Assembly (NCBI RefSeq): GCF_030052815.1 | Contig: NC_079504.1 | Span: forward strand, 83,813,309 to 83,877,308 | Direction of reading: 5' to 3' | Length of the DNA: 64,000 nt | From: Hevea brasiliensis | Taxonomy: Eukaryota; Streptophyta; Magnoliopsida; Malpighiales; Euphorbiaceae | Shown: piece after piece, positions 36,779-49,159 of the stretch | Position numbering within the stretch: the first letter of the stretch is position 1 | How the letters are laid out: each line of letters opens with the position of its first letter | Made by a program: the position numbers and the translations under genes | The notes under the pieces: generated by a model | Told to the model about the DNA's origin: nothing | Seen by the model: only the letters and a program-made list of their open reading frames with translations | Database searches by the model: none

Positions 36779-37914
36779 TCGAAATTGAGTACAGGGATAT
36801 CCTCCGTCGTCCAGTTGTTCAGCTCTTGCCCCTCAGCCATTGGCGAGACTAGGGCCTCATACAAGGAATCCAGTTGGATGACATTTATGGATGGATCATC
36901 GGGTGATTCTTCTGTATTTGCCGGATGTTGAATGACCGGCTTAGTGAAGATCTCCGTGATTCTCGGGACTACTTTCATTTTTCCCATCTTCTGGTCAAAC
37001 CTCTGATCCCGAAGTATTTTCCTCATCCAGAATCGCCCATCCACGAGGGCATCCTCCTCATATCCCAAACCACAACGGCCTACCTTCTGAATAGCCGGTA
37101 TGGGTTCCACGATTCCTTGCAAGGCGGTACCCAAGCCTTTCCCCTCTTGATACCCGTTCCTCGACATCACTTTGGCCACCATAGCCATAGCCCCCTCCTT
37201 CCCGGTATCTTGCAGTTCAAGGGCCTGGAAAGAACTCTCCAACGATTCCTCGGCCGCTTCCACATAAGGAAGTGATTGCGGCTTGGTGACCAGTATGGCT
37301 TCTTCGCCCCTTACAGTGATGATTTTGCCGTCCTTAATGTATTTGATCTTCTGGTGCAAAGTCGAAGGAACAGCATTCGCAGAATGGATCCATGGCCTTC
37401 CCAACAGCATAGTGTAAGCCGGCTCAATGTTCATCACCTGGAACGTGACGTTGAAAGTACATGCACCGACTTGGATTGGCAAGTCAATGTCTCCCAGCAC
37501 CTCTCTCCTGGTACCGTCAAAGGCTCTTACCACCATAGCACTCTGACGTATATATGATTGGTCGATCGGCAGCCTAGCTAAGGTAGCGCTAGGCAGTACA
37601 TTGAGGGCTGATCCGTTATCGATGAGGACCTTGGCCACTATACAACCCTTACACTTCACAGTTACATGTAGAGCTTTATTGTGCCCTAAGCCTGCGGGGT
37701 CTACCTCCTCTTCAGAAAAGGCTACAAAGCTGGATGCCTGGATTTGTTCTACTATCTTCTCAAACCGCCTGAGTAATGTCGGGTTACAAAGGCTTGATCC
37801 AGGATTCTTTGTAAGGCTTGTCGGTGGACTTCCGAGCTCGTGATCGGTGATAACAGTGAAATCGGCGTGTGTTTTTCTCAACCGCTCCACCACATCATAC
37901 TCGCCTGCTTTCAT
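36779..37914 (-). CDS. pro: Ogre protease with G-patch-like segment
   Basis: Aspartic protease that cleaves the polyprotein. From the Met at 37914 the active site is LIDNGSALNV with D99-N-G-S, followed by LGRPWIHSANAVPSTLHQK (~171-189), the conserved flap and post-flap region of Tat proteases. Residues ~246-270 (MSRNGYQEGKGLGTALQGI) have the glycine spacing of a G-patch, often seen in this lineage. It overlaps the upstream gag frame by about 20 bp in another frame, so gag-pro is probably one polyprotein with a frame change near 37915-37940. The 3' end is the intron donor. Confidence 0.88.
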
Positions 37915-40267
37915 TATTTGGAGCAGCTTCTTCCTCTTCCTTATGTTCAGCAGGGTCTACTTCCCCTGCTTTCTCAACCTCCTCTTCTGTATTTCTTGAT
38001 GACTCTCCCATTTTTACTTTCCCTTTCCTCTTTTCTCTTTCTTCGTTCCCGTAACACCTCCCACTTCGAGTTATAAACTCGACTTCTTGCTCAAGGAAGG
38101 AGGGCTTTGTGGTGATAACAGGCTGAGGACTAGTTCGGGGAGTAATGTTGCTAGTAGGTCCAGCATAAGTCATTCTGAAATGCTCGTGAGGAGCGAAACA
38201 TGGTTTTGGTGGTGCCGGAGGTGAGGCGAGACTGGGAGCAGATGTACTGCTTGACGCTCCCTGAGTGAAAACTTGGAAATTATAATTCCATGGGACAGCG
38301 TGAGTATTGGTGACGGGGAGCTGAGGCGGAGTTCGGATAACCGTTACTGGCGGTGAGGCTACTGGGGGTGAGAAGGTGATTCTGGGCTTAGAGATAGAAG
38401 TAGTTTGGCTGAACCTAGTGGTGTTCACTCCCCCTTCCGTCTTTGACTTTGTCTGGCACCTCAGAACCTTGAGAGACAATAAGTTCCGGACTTCTTGCCT
38501 GAACCCCTCACAATCTCGCAGCTCATGGTCACCGCCTCCATGGTAAGGACACCCCGTACTCTCTTCGAATCCCGCTACCTGAGGGCAAAGGTAGCCTTCC
38601 CTCATTGCTACAGCAAAAATCTCCTTAAATTAAGGAACCAGCTTATCCACTTCTGGTGTTGATCCTTCTCCCTTAGACTCTATCATATTTACACCACTGC
38701 CCGTATTATGGTTAGGCAGTGGGTTTGAGGTAACATTGGGGAGGGAACCATTTCCCTCGATCTTCAACCACCCGTTTCGGATTAAAGCGTGCACTCTCCC
38801 TCTGAGTGCCCCGCAGTTGTCGGTTGAGTGCCCTTGTGCTCCTCCATGATACTCACAACGGGCAGTGGCATCATACCACCTGGGATATGGCGGCTGGATT
38901 GGGTCCAAGGGGACTGGTACAATTTGGTTTATACCGACAAGGTATCGATATATTTCACTGAGAGGGAGGGGAAGAGGTGGATCAGGGTTCCTTGGAGGTC
39001 TTGGGTTGTTTTGTGGTGGTCTTGGTTGAACGAGAGGAGGAGGTGGTCTTGGTTGGAAATTTGTAGGTGGGGCATATTGTGGGCGCGGTTGTGGATAATT
39101 TGGGAGAGGATGTGGAATGGTTTAGATGGTTTGGCCATGAGAGGGAGGATATGGCCGGTAGTTATTTTGGGGAAACTGGGAGTAATTATTCTGCCGAGTG
39201 ATGGAATGCACGTCACTCTCCTTTTTCTTGCCAAAATTGGCAGTTTTCTTTACAGGGTTCTCAGCTGACTCCTGCAGTCGTCCCATTCTTAAGTTGGCTT
39301 CAATTCTCTCACCCGTCTGGATGATGTCAGAGAAACTGTTGGAAGTGTTCCCAATCATCAAGTTGAAGTAGGGAGCCTTCAAAGTCTCAATAAATAGAGA
39401 GCACAGCTCATTGTCAGTCACCGGAGGGTGGACTTCTGCCGCCTTTTCTCTCCATCTTTGGGCATACTCCTTGAAGCTTTCCCGGTCTTTCTGCACCAGA
39501 TTCTGAAGATCCCTCCTTGTGGGGGCCACATCGCAGTTAAATTTGTACTGCTTCAAAAAGGCCTCGGCTAAATCCTTCCAGGAGCGTAGTCTGCTCCTAT
39601 CTAACTGAACGCACCACCTCAGGGCTGCTCCAGAGAGGCTCTCGTGGAAGAAGTGGATTAACAATCTGTCATCATCTGTCATAGAGGACATCTTGGCAAT
39701 ATAGGTGGCCAAATGAATTCGAGGGTCCGAATTCCCAGTATACTTGTCAAAATCGGGGACCTTGAATTTAGGAGGTACCACCACATCGGGAACCAATCTA
39801 AGTGATGCCACATCCACAGAGCCATACATATTCAGCCCTTCAATTGCTCTCAATCTTTCCTCTAGGGCAGACAGTTTCTCGCTTTCTTTTGACTTATTTT
39901 CCCCTCCCACTGCCTGGGATATTCCCCCAGTTGGGAGATGAGGGGTGAAGTGAATTGGAGGGATTGAATTTGAAGGGTAAGGATCGGTGTTTGGAATGGT
40001 TGGGTAATGAGAGTAAGGTAGGTCATTATTTGTGGTAACCGGATTGACAGTGATTGTCGGGTCCTGGATGGGAGATTGAAAGGTAAAAGAAGTTGAAGCT
40101 TGATGAGGATCATTTGTCGTAGGAGGCGGAGGAGGTAATGATGGGCTAGGCTCTGAAGTAGGTTTATTCTGAGACATTTCCTTCATTAGTCTCATAATTT
40201 CATAAAGTTGATCTTTCAACTCGGAGACTTGCCCCTGTAGGTTCTGTACTTGTTCCTGATTTTCCAT
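37895..40267 (-). pseudogene. gag: Ogre gag
   Basis: Structural protein of the particle. The chosen Met at 40267 (MENQEQVQNL) begins a coiled-coil-like N terminus; the open frame extends further upstream to 40576. A proline-rich linker and the gag core (DRLLIHFFHESLSGAALRW, RRDLQNLVQKDRESFKEYAQ) follow. Past a TAA at 39122 the frame continues with CEYHGGAQGHSTDNC; past a second TAA at 38630 comes CPYHGGGDHELRDC. The two C-x2-H-x8/9-C-type modules are typical of Ogre gag. The frame ends at 37895, overlapping protease. Two stops plus one frame change separate it from an intact gene. Confidence 0.85.
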
Positions 40268-40698
40268 TATCTTCCTTGTTCGAGATCTTGTTAAGTACAC
40301 TCGCTTAGGTTGAACCGTGTGCTTGGTCAGACTTGCCTTGTTTGAATCAATATTGATTTCCTGTGAGGGGTAAAAAAAAGAAAATTTTAAATGAACTTTG
40401 AATTTTGCAAAGAAACTAAAAGTCCTGGTCTGGACGAAGGATACAGTGGCATTTGAGAGCCAGGTTGAAATCTGTAAAAGGACAATCGCATCAACTTTAT
40501 CATGGCATCGTCCGATAGTCTGACTGTGAATGACGGGATTGAATGCGCATTTATGATACCTGTCCATATAGCGCATTCAATTTTTCACATAACCCTAGCG
40601 AGGGAGTTCCTACGGGAGTCATATTATTCATTCACAAATTTACTAAACAATGGTCCAAAAATCATTTCATTAACTAAATAATTTGTACACCATATTCT
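40268..40698 (-). other. Spacer between Ogre ORF1 and gag
   Basis: Open in the gag frame to 40576 but without recognisable domain content. It is probably leader sequence between the two genes. Confidence 0.45.
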
Positions 40699-42400
40699 TT
40701 ACATCGGCCTAGGCTCTGGGAGGTTCTTTATAATGAGATGACATTTTCTGAGATACTCATATAACCTTTCTTCTTGCTTGGCAGGATCGAATGCTTTCAG
40801 AGCGTACTCGGATTCAGGTAATAGTTCTCGTTTTCCCTGTGCTATTATTCTCTCCAGCTGGTCAACATTCTCTTTCAGTTCTTGATAGAGAGCAGCTTGT
40901 TTTTCTTTCTCTTTCCTTTCTTTAGCACACTCTTTCAAGATATCGTTGACGAGTAGTGCCTGTTCTTTTGTTTCGAGCTTCTTCTTTTTGTTTTCTTGCT
41001 TATACTCTTCAACGAGTATTTCTTGGTATTTCATCTTTTCCTGAAGCTTACTATTCTGCACTTTCATTTCTTTGGCCTCAGCTTGAAGAGAGTCTCTTTC
41101 CTTTTCCCACGTACCTCTTACTCTTCGAACCCCATCCTTTCTGCCCTTGCCTCTTCCTTGAGCTTTCTTACCCTTCTCTTAAGTTTCTGCTGTTGGTCCT
41201 CCAATTGTTTCATTCGTTCTTGCAGCTGTGAGTTCTCGGTATTTGCCTTTTGTAGCGAGTCAACCAGGCGATTATCAGCTTCCTCTAATAGGGCGTTTTG
41301 GCGAGGGTTGCTGTCCTTGAATTCTACAGTAGAGTGTTCTCGGTCCCTGTCAGTTCTCCATTTAAGATAATTGCCCGAGGCACTTGGGCCTTTGGGTGAT
41401 CTCTCCATCAGAGTGATGTTTTCCCAAGACTTGCGAGCCATTTTCAACCCTTCTTCTTGCTTGAGTTCATGGTAGAAGTGACCTTGGTGGTATTCTTTGA
41501 TGTTGATCACGGACTGTGTTGAGCCAAACTGCCTTATTACCAATGTCGGAGTGTAACTTGTATACCCAGTTATTCCAATTAGGGACACCGCCTGATTACC
41601 CCCTGTACCGATCAAAATGGGTTGGCCTGACGTCCACAGCTTCCTCCAACAGTAATTATGGCCATTGAAACTCAAAATCCGTTCCCACCACTGCTGTTCA
41701 TTCTTCAGACTGATTACTAACCAGGTCATTCTCTCGATGGGAGGCTGGTCAAGGTACCAAGTCAATCCCTTTGTCTCCACGGGACACACGTGATCGATAA
41801 TCCGAGGTATAACAATTGAGAACAACACTTAATGGACCCTTTGCCCCGCCTTTCTACAAAGGTGTAAGGGTCAATAGGATCTCGCAAGAATTGCCGGCAT
41901 CGGATTGATCCCCGCCTTTCTATCGCCCAAAATACCTCCACCGCTGCAAGTGATGATTCCCAATGGCCCCGGAATGTAAGCACCATAGATTCCCAAGGAG
42001 AGTGCCACCAAGCTTGATCCCATCGCTTTCTTGGAGGTAATGATCTAACCGCTTCGAGGTACGCCCAATACCATCCATGTGTGTTCCTTTGATCGCTTTC
42101 TTTGACTTCGCCTCCTCCGGCGGGATGCCCAACAAATGTGTTAATCGCTTCCGTGTCCGCCTATGCTCAAGGTGTAGGTAGATCCTGTTCTCGCAATGAG
42201 TACGGAATCCCTAGTAATGCCTGATATTCTTCCATAGTGGGAACCGTATCAATGTCATTGAAAGAGAATACCCCGTACTTAGGATTCCAAACCGACAACA
42301 TGGCTTTTAATGCCGGAATTTGGACCTTGACTCGCATTAAGGTTGCAATCCTTCCGCATTTCTCTTCAAATCGCACCTTGACCTGATCGAAGCGACCTCC
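40699..42400 (-). pseudogene. Ogre ORF1: plant-mobile-domain-like plus coiled coil
   Basis: Extra ORF upstream of gag, a known Ogre feature of unknown role. The N-terminal segment (42376-42167) contains FSFNDIDTVPTMEEYQALLG, resembling the plant mobile domain and its Ogre ORF1 relatives. Later pieces in shifted frames (42135-41920, 41986-41762, 41828-41118) carry Trp-rich sequence and then a long heptad-rich coiled coil. A last piece (41067-40699) is Lys/Glu-rich and ends with a short globular-looking tail. At least three frame changes occur. The region 41760-42420 looks indel-rich, so some breaks may be sequence error. The start codon is not certain. Confidence 0.7.
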
Positions 42401-43440
42401 ATCTATTAGATAGACCTTCGAGGTTGTTCATTCGACCTCTATTTTATCCAGATCTAGTGAAGGTATTGAGCTAGCGTGTGCTCTAAACATCATTTTGCAG
42501 GGTACCACCTATGAGCCGATTTGGACCAAAGTTTAGCATGTCGAGCCTCTTCTCACGATCGACTCGAGGATGCCATGATAAAAATGATGCCTATCCTTTA
42601 CTGCACTCTTGGATTGGTAACGCTCATGGAAAATACGTTAGTAAGACAAATTAGTGTAATTTTGAATCATACTGTTGACAGGGTGACACGTACACATTTA
42701 TCAAAGTAGGAATATGTGTAGTTGTCCTAGTAGGATTCAAGATTAACCTCAAAACAAAAATTGAACAAAAGGAAATTAAAGCAAAGATAGGTAAGAGTAG
42801 GTATGCCCTTTGTCCTATAGTAGGGAGACTCCTAATACGGTGAGCGCTACCTATCCGGATAGTTCTATCTTATAAGGTAGTTTACTACAACTTTCACTAT
42901 TGTGATAGTTTAGCTCAGATCTAATTTTCTAAAAGCCACAGTTCCCAAATTGCCCTCATCAGAACAAGAGAGCCCCATTCTACCCCCATGATATTGTCGG
43001 GAAAATTCCACGGGTATCACGGTAAATAGAACGAGTTTCAATTTGACCAGAAGCCTTCACGGATACTAACGGGGTAAAACCCATGGGTACCGCTACATGA
43101 CCCCCTCCTACTTTCCTAAAAGGGTAAGAAAGCCCGGGTTAGGACCATAGTGTGTGAGGACATTGTGTGAGTGTTCAGTGTGTGAAGGGACACCTTTACC
43201 TCTTCCCAATTCAGGGGGATTTTATTTTTCCATTTTTCCCCTTTTTCCCCTTTTTTTTTTTGAAATGAAGAGCACTGTGAGGAAATAGAACAGGCAAAAA
43301 ACAAACAAAATAGTTAGCAGCAATAATAATTAATGTATAAAACATCGCCGAATGAGCCCATCTAACTATAATTTGATCTAACAAAATTAAATCTACTTTT
43401 GGACCACTAGACCGGGGTTAAGTCAGTCCTTAGTGGATCG
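42401..43440 (-). other. Ogre 5' untranslated region
   Basis: Between the primer site and ORF1. Only short, unsupported ORFs. It contains a pyrimidine run ending in poly-T at about 43235-43262. I see no other structure. Confidence 0.65.
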
Positions 43441-43458
43441 TCCCCAGTGGAGTCGCCA
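43441..43458 (-). other. Ogre primer-binding site
   Basis: Minus strand TGGCGACTCCACTGGGGA begins three bases after the 5' LTR end. It is not the initiator-Met site used by the other elements here. Ogre primer sites are described as complementary to tRNA-Arg, and the TGG start fits a tRNA CCA end, but I could not check the tRNA match. Confidence 0.75.
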
Positions 43459-43874
43459 AGCTGTCGCAAGGGATTTTGCGGTCGCCTGGACGATCACTCA
43501 CCGAAGTGGGAAAGAGTGAGGAGTCGCCACCTTAGTTTTGAGGGAAACTAAAGAAAACCATTTGGGAAGATAAATTAAAAATGAAACCACTTCAAAACAG
43601 AGATTCTAGGTTCGGGGTCCGTAAACGGGTGGGGAAGGTGTTAGGCACCCCACCTCGTCCCTTAATAAGGGTAAGTAGATTTAATTTTTACGTTCTTTAT
43701 AAATTAGTTAGGAGGGCTTGAACGGCAATGTTAATCCTCTCGGTGAAAGGAATATTCGATTTTTCACTAAATTCGGATCACCCAGATACATAAGTAAATG
43801 AGACAACCTTAGTGAATTGACGTCGCGAATTGTTTTTGGTATTGGGATTATTTTGCGTACGGGTTAAGATTTGG

Positions 43875-44152
43875 TGTGAGAATCGGATAAGAACCCTCCT
43901 CCGATCTCTATTTAATGGTTATTTATTAAACTTTGAGTGGAGACCGGATAAGAACCCTCCTCCGATCTCCTTTAAATATCTATTAATGTTTTGAGTGGAG
44001 ACCGGATAAGAACTCTCCTCCGATCTCTATTTAATGGTTATTTATTAAAACTTTGAGTGGAGACTGGATAAGAACCCTCCTCCGATCTCCTTTAAATATT
44101 TATTAATGTTTTGAGTTGAGACCGGATAAGAACTCTCCTCCGATCTCTTTTA
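43875..44152. repeat. Tandem repeat in Ogre 5' LTR
   Basis: Same ~5-unit array as 14904-15178, with minor base changes. Confidence 0.85.
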
Positions 44153-45864
44153 GATTAACAGAGCCCGAAGGGACTTTTCCGATCTCCTGATTTTAATTTC
44201 AGCTACATGACATAAGAGCCTAAAGCTAAGGATTCTTGCATTCAAAGATGCTGGGGATAAGGCTTCTCGATACCTTTTGGCTAGATGGGGAAAACTAGAC
44301 TTGATTTACCGACCTTCCATGTATTCATTTTACCAATATCTATTAATGACCGATTTATTCTGTTTCGTTTATTTTGGTTTTATTCCATTTTATGACATCT
44401 TTGTCGAATTGCTGTTTACGTTAGCCTAATAGTTTGGCTACCCTCCTAACGTGTTATTCAGGTTCTCTCCTTTAAAAGAGACCCTTAAGTTGCAGTTACC
44501 TACGTCTTACCTGACCATTTACACGCTACTAGGAACCAGAAAAACTTGCATTCAGAAATAATGAAGGTTAATAAAATGATGGACTAATCACTAAAGAGAT
44601 AACTCGAGAGTAACATTCTTTTGGGTCCTTTTGCACAAAATGAACTTGGAGAAAATCACATACGTAAGAAGAACAAAGAAAGTGCGAAAAGTAAAACAGC
44701 AATATGAGCTCTTACCTGTGAGGAGCCAAATCTACTGAAATAGCTACGGGGTGGCAAATAGAGATAAGACAGTGGACTGATTAGCCTGAGAGCTGATGTT
44801 CACCGTGAACTAGAGGGTGCTTAGCTAAAATGCCATCAGATAAAGATAAAAACCGAGTGGGATGAAGTTTAGCTTAGACAGTGGGAATGAAAACAGAGAT
44901 GATAAAGGGCTGAAAGTGAGGGTGTGACCAGATAATGAACAAACTGGAAATGTAGAGTTCCAGTATTCAGAATCCTTTTCAAGAAACACTTCAGAAAACT
45001 AGTTTCAAAAGTCTTTCCAATCAACACTTCAAAGTAGCGGAATAACAAACTGAATGAAGTTTTCAGAGTTCTTCCGCTATAATAACAGCCTCTCTTTTTT
45101 GCTCGTCCGTCCGTCCTTTGAACAGTTTTTCATGCAGGTATTTATAGGAATCGGGCGCTCCTCGTGAAGGGTCAGGATTTATTTTGAGGGAGATGGAGGG
45201 TCAAGATTTCGAAGGACATGATCGGATGTCCAGGAATTAAAGAGAATCAAAATGAATGGCTGAGATCCCTCTTCAGAACGTTTGTCCTTTTCTTCTTTCA
45301 ATCTGACGGTCCCAGATCTTCTTGTCCAGATTGATCTAAGGGCTAAGAGCGAAAGACGCTGGTATTGTCATCTTCTCTCTTGATCCAAGGGTTCCGGGTT
45401 TGTCCTTACAAGTGGGATCAATGGTGGAGATTGGGATGTACAGATCACATGACATACCCCGCACTGTCAAAGATTGTGGGCGATTCTTAGGCGTGCGGTG
45501 GAGATCTCGTCTGCAACGCTTTAACTACCTCGGCTCTGATTCTGACGACGGTTATTTGGGATTTGTCTTATTCTTTTTGCCTCCCGATCCCTCCTCTTTC
45601 TGATCTCTTTCACATATTCTTTCCGATCTTTCATGCTGGTCTCCCATCTTCCGCTCTAGTATTCCGATCTTTCCCTTCCTCAGGTCTAGTCTGGTCAAAG
45701 CATTAATTGCCCCTCGATTCCCGAAGCGTTGCCGCTTTCGCTCAAAGAATAAATGCTCATTTTCCCTATATATACCCCTGTCGACAGAGACATTTCCTTC
45801 ATCTGATTTCCCTCTCTTCCTTCTTACTTCTCTAGTTCTAGCTGCTCCGGCAGTCGCTCCGGCC

Positions 45865-46104
45865 ATGATTGTGGTTTTTGATCCCTTTCCGATGAGCTTC
45901 TTTAACCACCGGCTGAAAATTTACGATCCCGGTGATCGCATGACCTTAACTGACGATGGTGAGAGAACTGGATTTGACCGATCTGTATTGCGGACCTCAG
46001 CCGCGCCGATCCCAAGTTGTTCAACTGAGTTCATTCGGCTTCTCATCACATTGGGTGTTCCGACAGCGATTCTGATCCACATTGGGTGTTCCGACAGCGG
46101 ATGA
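45865..46104 (+). CDS. Possible small antisense ORF in Ogre 5' LTR
   Basis: 80 codons, same start and stop as the frame at 16886-17125. A TATATATA stands upstream near 45770. Product unknown. Conserved length is expected between sister LTRs and is not evidence of function. Confidence 0.22.
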   Translation: MIVVFDPFPMSFFNHRLKIYDPGDRMTLTDDGERTGFDRSVLRTSAAPIPSCSTEFIRLLITLGVPTAILIHIGCSDSG

Positions 46105-46534
46105 AGCATCCGGTCGGCAATCCTTTTGATATAATCAGATCTCCAATGTATTCCGATCCTTAGAGATCGCCCAAATGATGTAGTCTGTCAATGTAATCAG
46201 ATCTCTAGAGATCACCCAAATGATGTAGTTAGTCCTTTATTGTAATCCGATCCCTAGAGATCGCCCTAATGATGTAATCCGATCTTCTGGAAATAAAAAT
46301 CTTGTTTCTCCAATTATTATCTTATTGATTATTTTCCGATCTCTGATATATTTGTCCGATCTGGGTCCTAACAAAACGACTCTTAACTAATCCTTTGTTC
46401 AAAATATTCAACTTATTATGTCGATCTCCAGTTAACCGATCTCGGAATGTTCGAGAGGCGTGTCAGAACAGCTGGCGAATCCCGTTAACCGATGCACTGC
46501 ATGGAACCTCGTGAGCATTTAATGCTCGGACTAG

Positions 46535-46542
46535 TATAAATA
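46535..46542 (+). promoter_or_regulatory. TATA box of the antisense LTR gene, copy 2
   Basis: TATAAATA, 166 bp before the ATG at 46701, in the same setting as 17593. Confidence 0.6.
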
Positions 46543-46700
46543 GGGGTGAGGGGCTAGCCAGTTGTTCTCTCATTCCATTTTCAGTCTCTTGCTCACAACT
46601 CCGAAGTTTTCTCATTTTCTCAAGTTTCTTCCGACGCCGATCAAACTCCGGTAAGGGCTTTGATCTTCTTTTTAGTTTAAGTTCTTTATTTCTTTTGAAA

Positions 46701-48564
46701 ATGAGCGGCGCCGAAGGTCAAAGAGCGACGAGCCCTCCTTCCATTCAGTTCTCGTGGTCGTCCGATGAAGAAGAGGTGGTCGGCCCAAGCACGCAACCTG
46801 AACCTCCTAGGGCCTCCGTTCCAGCTCGGGGGCGGATCATACCATCAAGGCGTGCACTGCTTTGTGGAGGAGACTCTCCCTATAGACGAGCTACCGTCGG
46901 TTCTTCGAGAATCCGATCTGCAATCGTTTAGCCAAGAATACAACATTCGGCCTGATTCGTACGAGCTAATCAAGTGCCACGGCGATCTTCGTGTCGATCA
47001 CTCCTTTGAAGAGAATGACATGGTTATGGTGTACGAGGAACAGTTAAAGGTCGGTCTTTGGTTCCCTCTAGATGACTTCTATAAGGAGGTCCTAAAACTC
47101 CACCGAGCGTGCATTGCTCAAATTCACCCTAACTCATGGCGGATCTTGGTAGCCTTCCGAGGTCTATGTCGAGCTAAGGGAATCAGACCTATGGCTAAGG
47201 TGTTCGCCGAGCTGCACAGACTAACTCGCCGAAAGGATGACGAACACTGGTTCTTTCAGGCAAAGCCTCATTGCGGGCTCTTTTTCGATCTGCCCTCATC
47301 CCTTAAGAATTGGAAGAACCGTTTCTTCATTCTGAGGAGCAAAGATCCGAGCTGCTTTGAGGACTTCCCCCGTAGCTGGTGTTACCAGGGGCCTTTGCTT
47401 CCGAAGCGCATTACCCTGAACCAAGAGGATAGCTTAATAGTGATGGATCTGAAGAGTCAGGCTGCCACTCAAAAGTATTCTTGTTTGGATCCGGTAACTG
47501 CCGAGCTACACCATTGGATTATTCAATTGCTCACCGGCCAATACCGCGAACTTCCGCTCTCTGACCTCGGCATTGGTATTTTCTATATCTCAGCTCTCAG
47601 AACCTTAGTGATTTCACTGACCTTTTCTATGTGCAGGTATGGCGGGTGGTGAGGGTTCTAGGAAGCGAAAGAAGGACAAAGAGATCTCCCGGAAAATAAA
47701 GGAGATGAAGCGTTCGGAAATGCTTCAACACCGGCCATGAACTGGGAAGTACAAGGAGACCCGCCAACCTTGGATTCGCCGATCAAGCCGTCCGATCTCC
47801 TCCTAGATTGGAAGAGCAGCCTCCGCTCTTCCAGCTTGTTCCAAGCACGGAAATGGGTCCTTCTCAATCTTCCGAGGTCCTCTTCTCGTGGCGCTCAAAA
47901 GCGATCGAGTCCTCAAGAATAACCGACTTTTCGAGAACCCTGTTTTGCCCAAGTCTTGGGGTCTTCCATCTTCCTTCGGGAGGATCGGGATAGGCTATCC
48001 TTGAACAGCCTTGATGATATCTTGACTCAATCCATGAGCCTGAACGTGGAGTGCCTGGTGAATCAGACCATGGTTTGGGAAAAGGTTCAGCGTCTGGGTA
48101 AGGAGATCGGGAAGAAAAATCAGGAAGTGGCTTCCCTCCGATCCCAACTCTCATCCGCTCGGGATTATATATCTCAAGTTGAGGGACAGGCGAAGTACTA
48201 TGAAGACAAGCTGGCCGAACAGTCTCATGTTCTGGCTGAAAGGGATCGGGCTCTCGGAGAAGTCCAGGCACTTCAGGCCAACGAAGCTGCTCAGGTCGCT
48301 CAACTCATCGAGGAACTCAAGGAGAAAGACGAGGAGCTTAAGGAGAAAGATGAAGAGATGGTGACGGGAATAGCCGGAGCCTATGTGAATGCTCACAAGG
48401 ATCTCTTGGCCGAACTCCAGAAGCGTTACCCAGAAGAAGACTTCTCTTGGATGGCCGACCTGGCTCCTGAGGGCGACGATGAGGACAGTGAGGAGGAAGC
48501 CGAGGGTGAGAAAGAGAGTGAGCAAAATGTAAATCAGGCTGGGGGTGATCCTCCAGCTGAATAG
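46701..48564 (+). pseudogene. Antisense LTR gene, copy 2
   Basis: Same gene as 17759-19632. Here the N terminus is open past codon 7 (start MSGAEGQRAT) and the C terminus is complete (to the TAG ending ...GDPPAE). The same 61-bp intron with GT/AG ends lies at 47576-47636. Breaks are a frame change near 46850-46870 and several small indels at 47725-47945, where copy 1 is open. The two copies are therefore damaged at different places. In exon 1 I count roughly ten amino-acid differences against about three or four silent ones, so no purifying selection is visible after insertion. The C-terminal ~200 residues form a charged coiled coil ending in an acidic tail. Confidence 0.7.
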
Positions 48565-49159
48565 CTTGTACAAAAAATGAAATGAAATAGAATGTCTCTT
48601 TTGTTCAATGAATGGATGTGATTGGAAAATCTCTGAATTGCCTAAGTATTTGATTGTATGAGCATAGTGAAACAAGAACTAAATGCAATTATTAATCTAA
48701 GTATAAGAGATCGGAAAGCACAATAAGCATGAGATCGATGGGGAAGAAATGCTGAATGGGACTTGATTAAAATTGAAAATTTAACTTGAACACTTAAGAT
48801 CGGAATCCTCATTAAACCGAACCAAAACCTTAGCTCTTAATCTTTCGAAAAGGAGATCGGCAATAAAACTGGTAAGAAAAGATCTAGCGCCAGTTCATTT
48901 CGCTTATCAGGAATATACTTGACGGGTCCTGATTTTCGACAATGGGTTTGAGAGATCGGTGAACGATAGACTGGTAAAGCTTTGACTGATGCGAGAACTT
49001 AACAATTTGATTTAATTCTTTATGAGGAGAGATCGGAATTGTGACTGCCTATCAAAGAGGGATCGGAAATGTGATTAGCTGTCCGAAGGAGACTTAGTAC
49101 CGGGGATCGGTTTCAAAGTTTTATTGATTTTGGGGATCGACCAAAATATGGTGTCGACA

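Larger units (their letters stand above)
14489..49159 (-). mobile_element. Ogre (Tat-lineage Ty3-gypsy) retrotransposon, minus strand, split by A2
   Basis: Perfect CTTAT target duplications sit at 14484-14488 and 49160-49164. The minus-strand ends are TGTCGACACC and CCTTGCGACA. LTRs are 5.74 and 5.70 kb. Without A2 and its duplication the element is about 24.2 kb, within the giant Ogre size range. Lineage markers are an extra ORF1 before gag, a non-Met primer site, DNGSALN protease, an intron between protease and RT, a degenerate first RNase H plus a second complete one, and a tandem-repeat 3' UTR. The LTRs differ little outside indel clusters, so insertion was recent. Confidence 0.95.
43462..49159 (-). 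repeat. Ogre 5' LTR (5,698 bp)
   Basis: Minus strand TGTCGACACC at 49159 to CCTTGCGACA at 43462. Same contents as the 3' LTR: tandem array 43875-44152, small ORF 45865-46104, TATA 46535-46542 and antisense gene 46701-48564. Confidence 0.95.

Noticed and set aside
35581..37843. Plus-strand ORFs of 60-116 codons opposite Ogre pol and protease
   Set aside because: Shadows of the conserved minus-strand frames, with no independent support.
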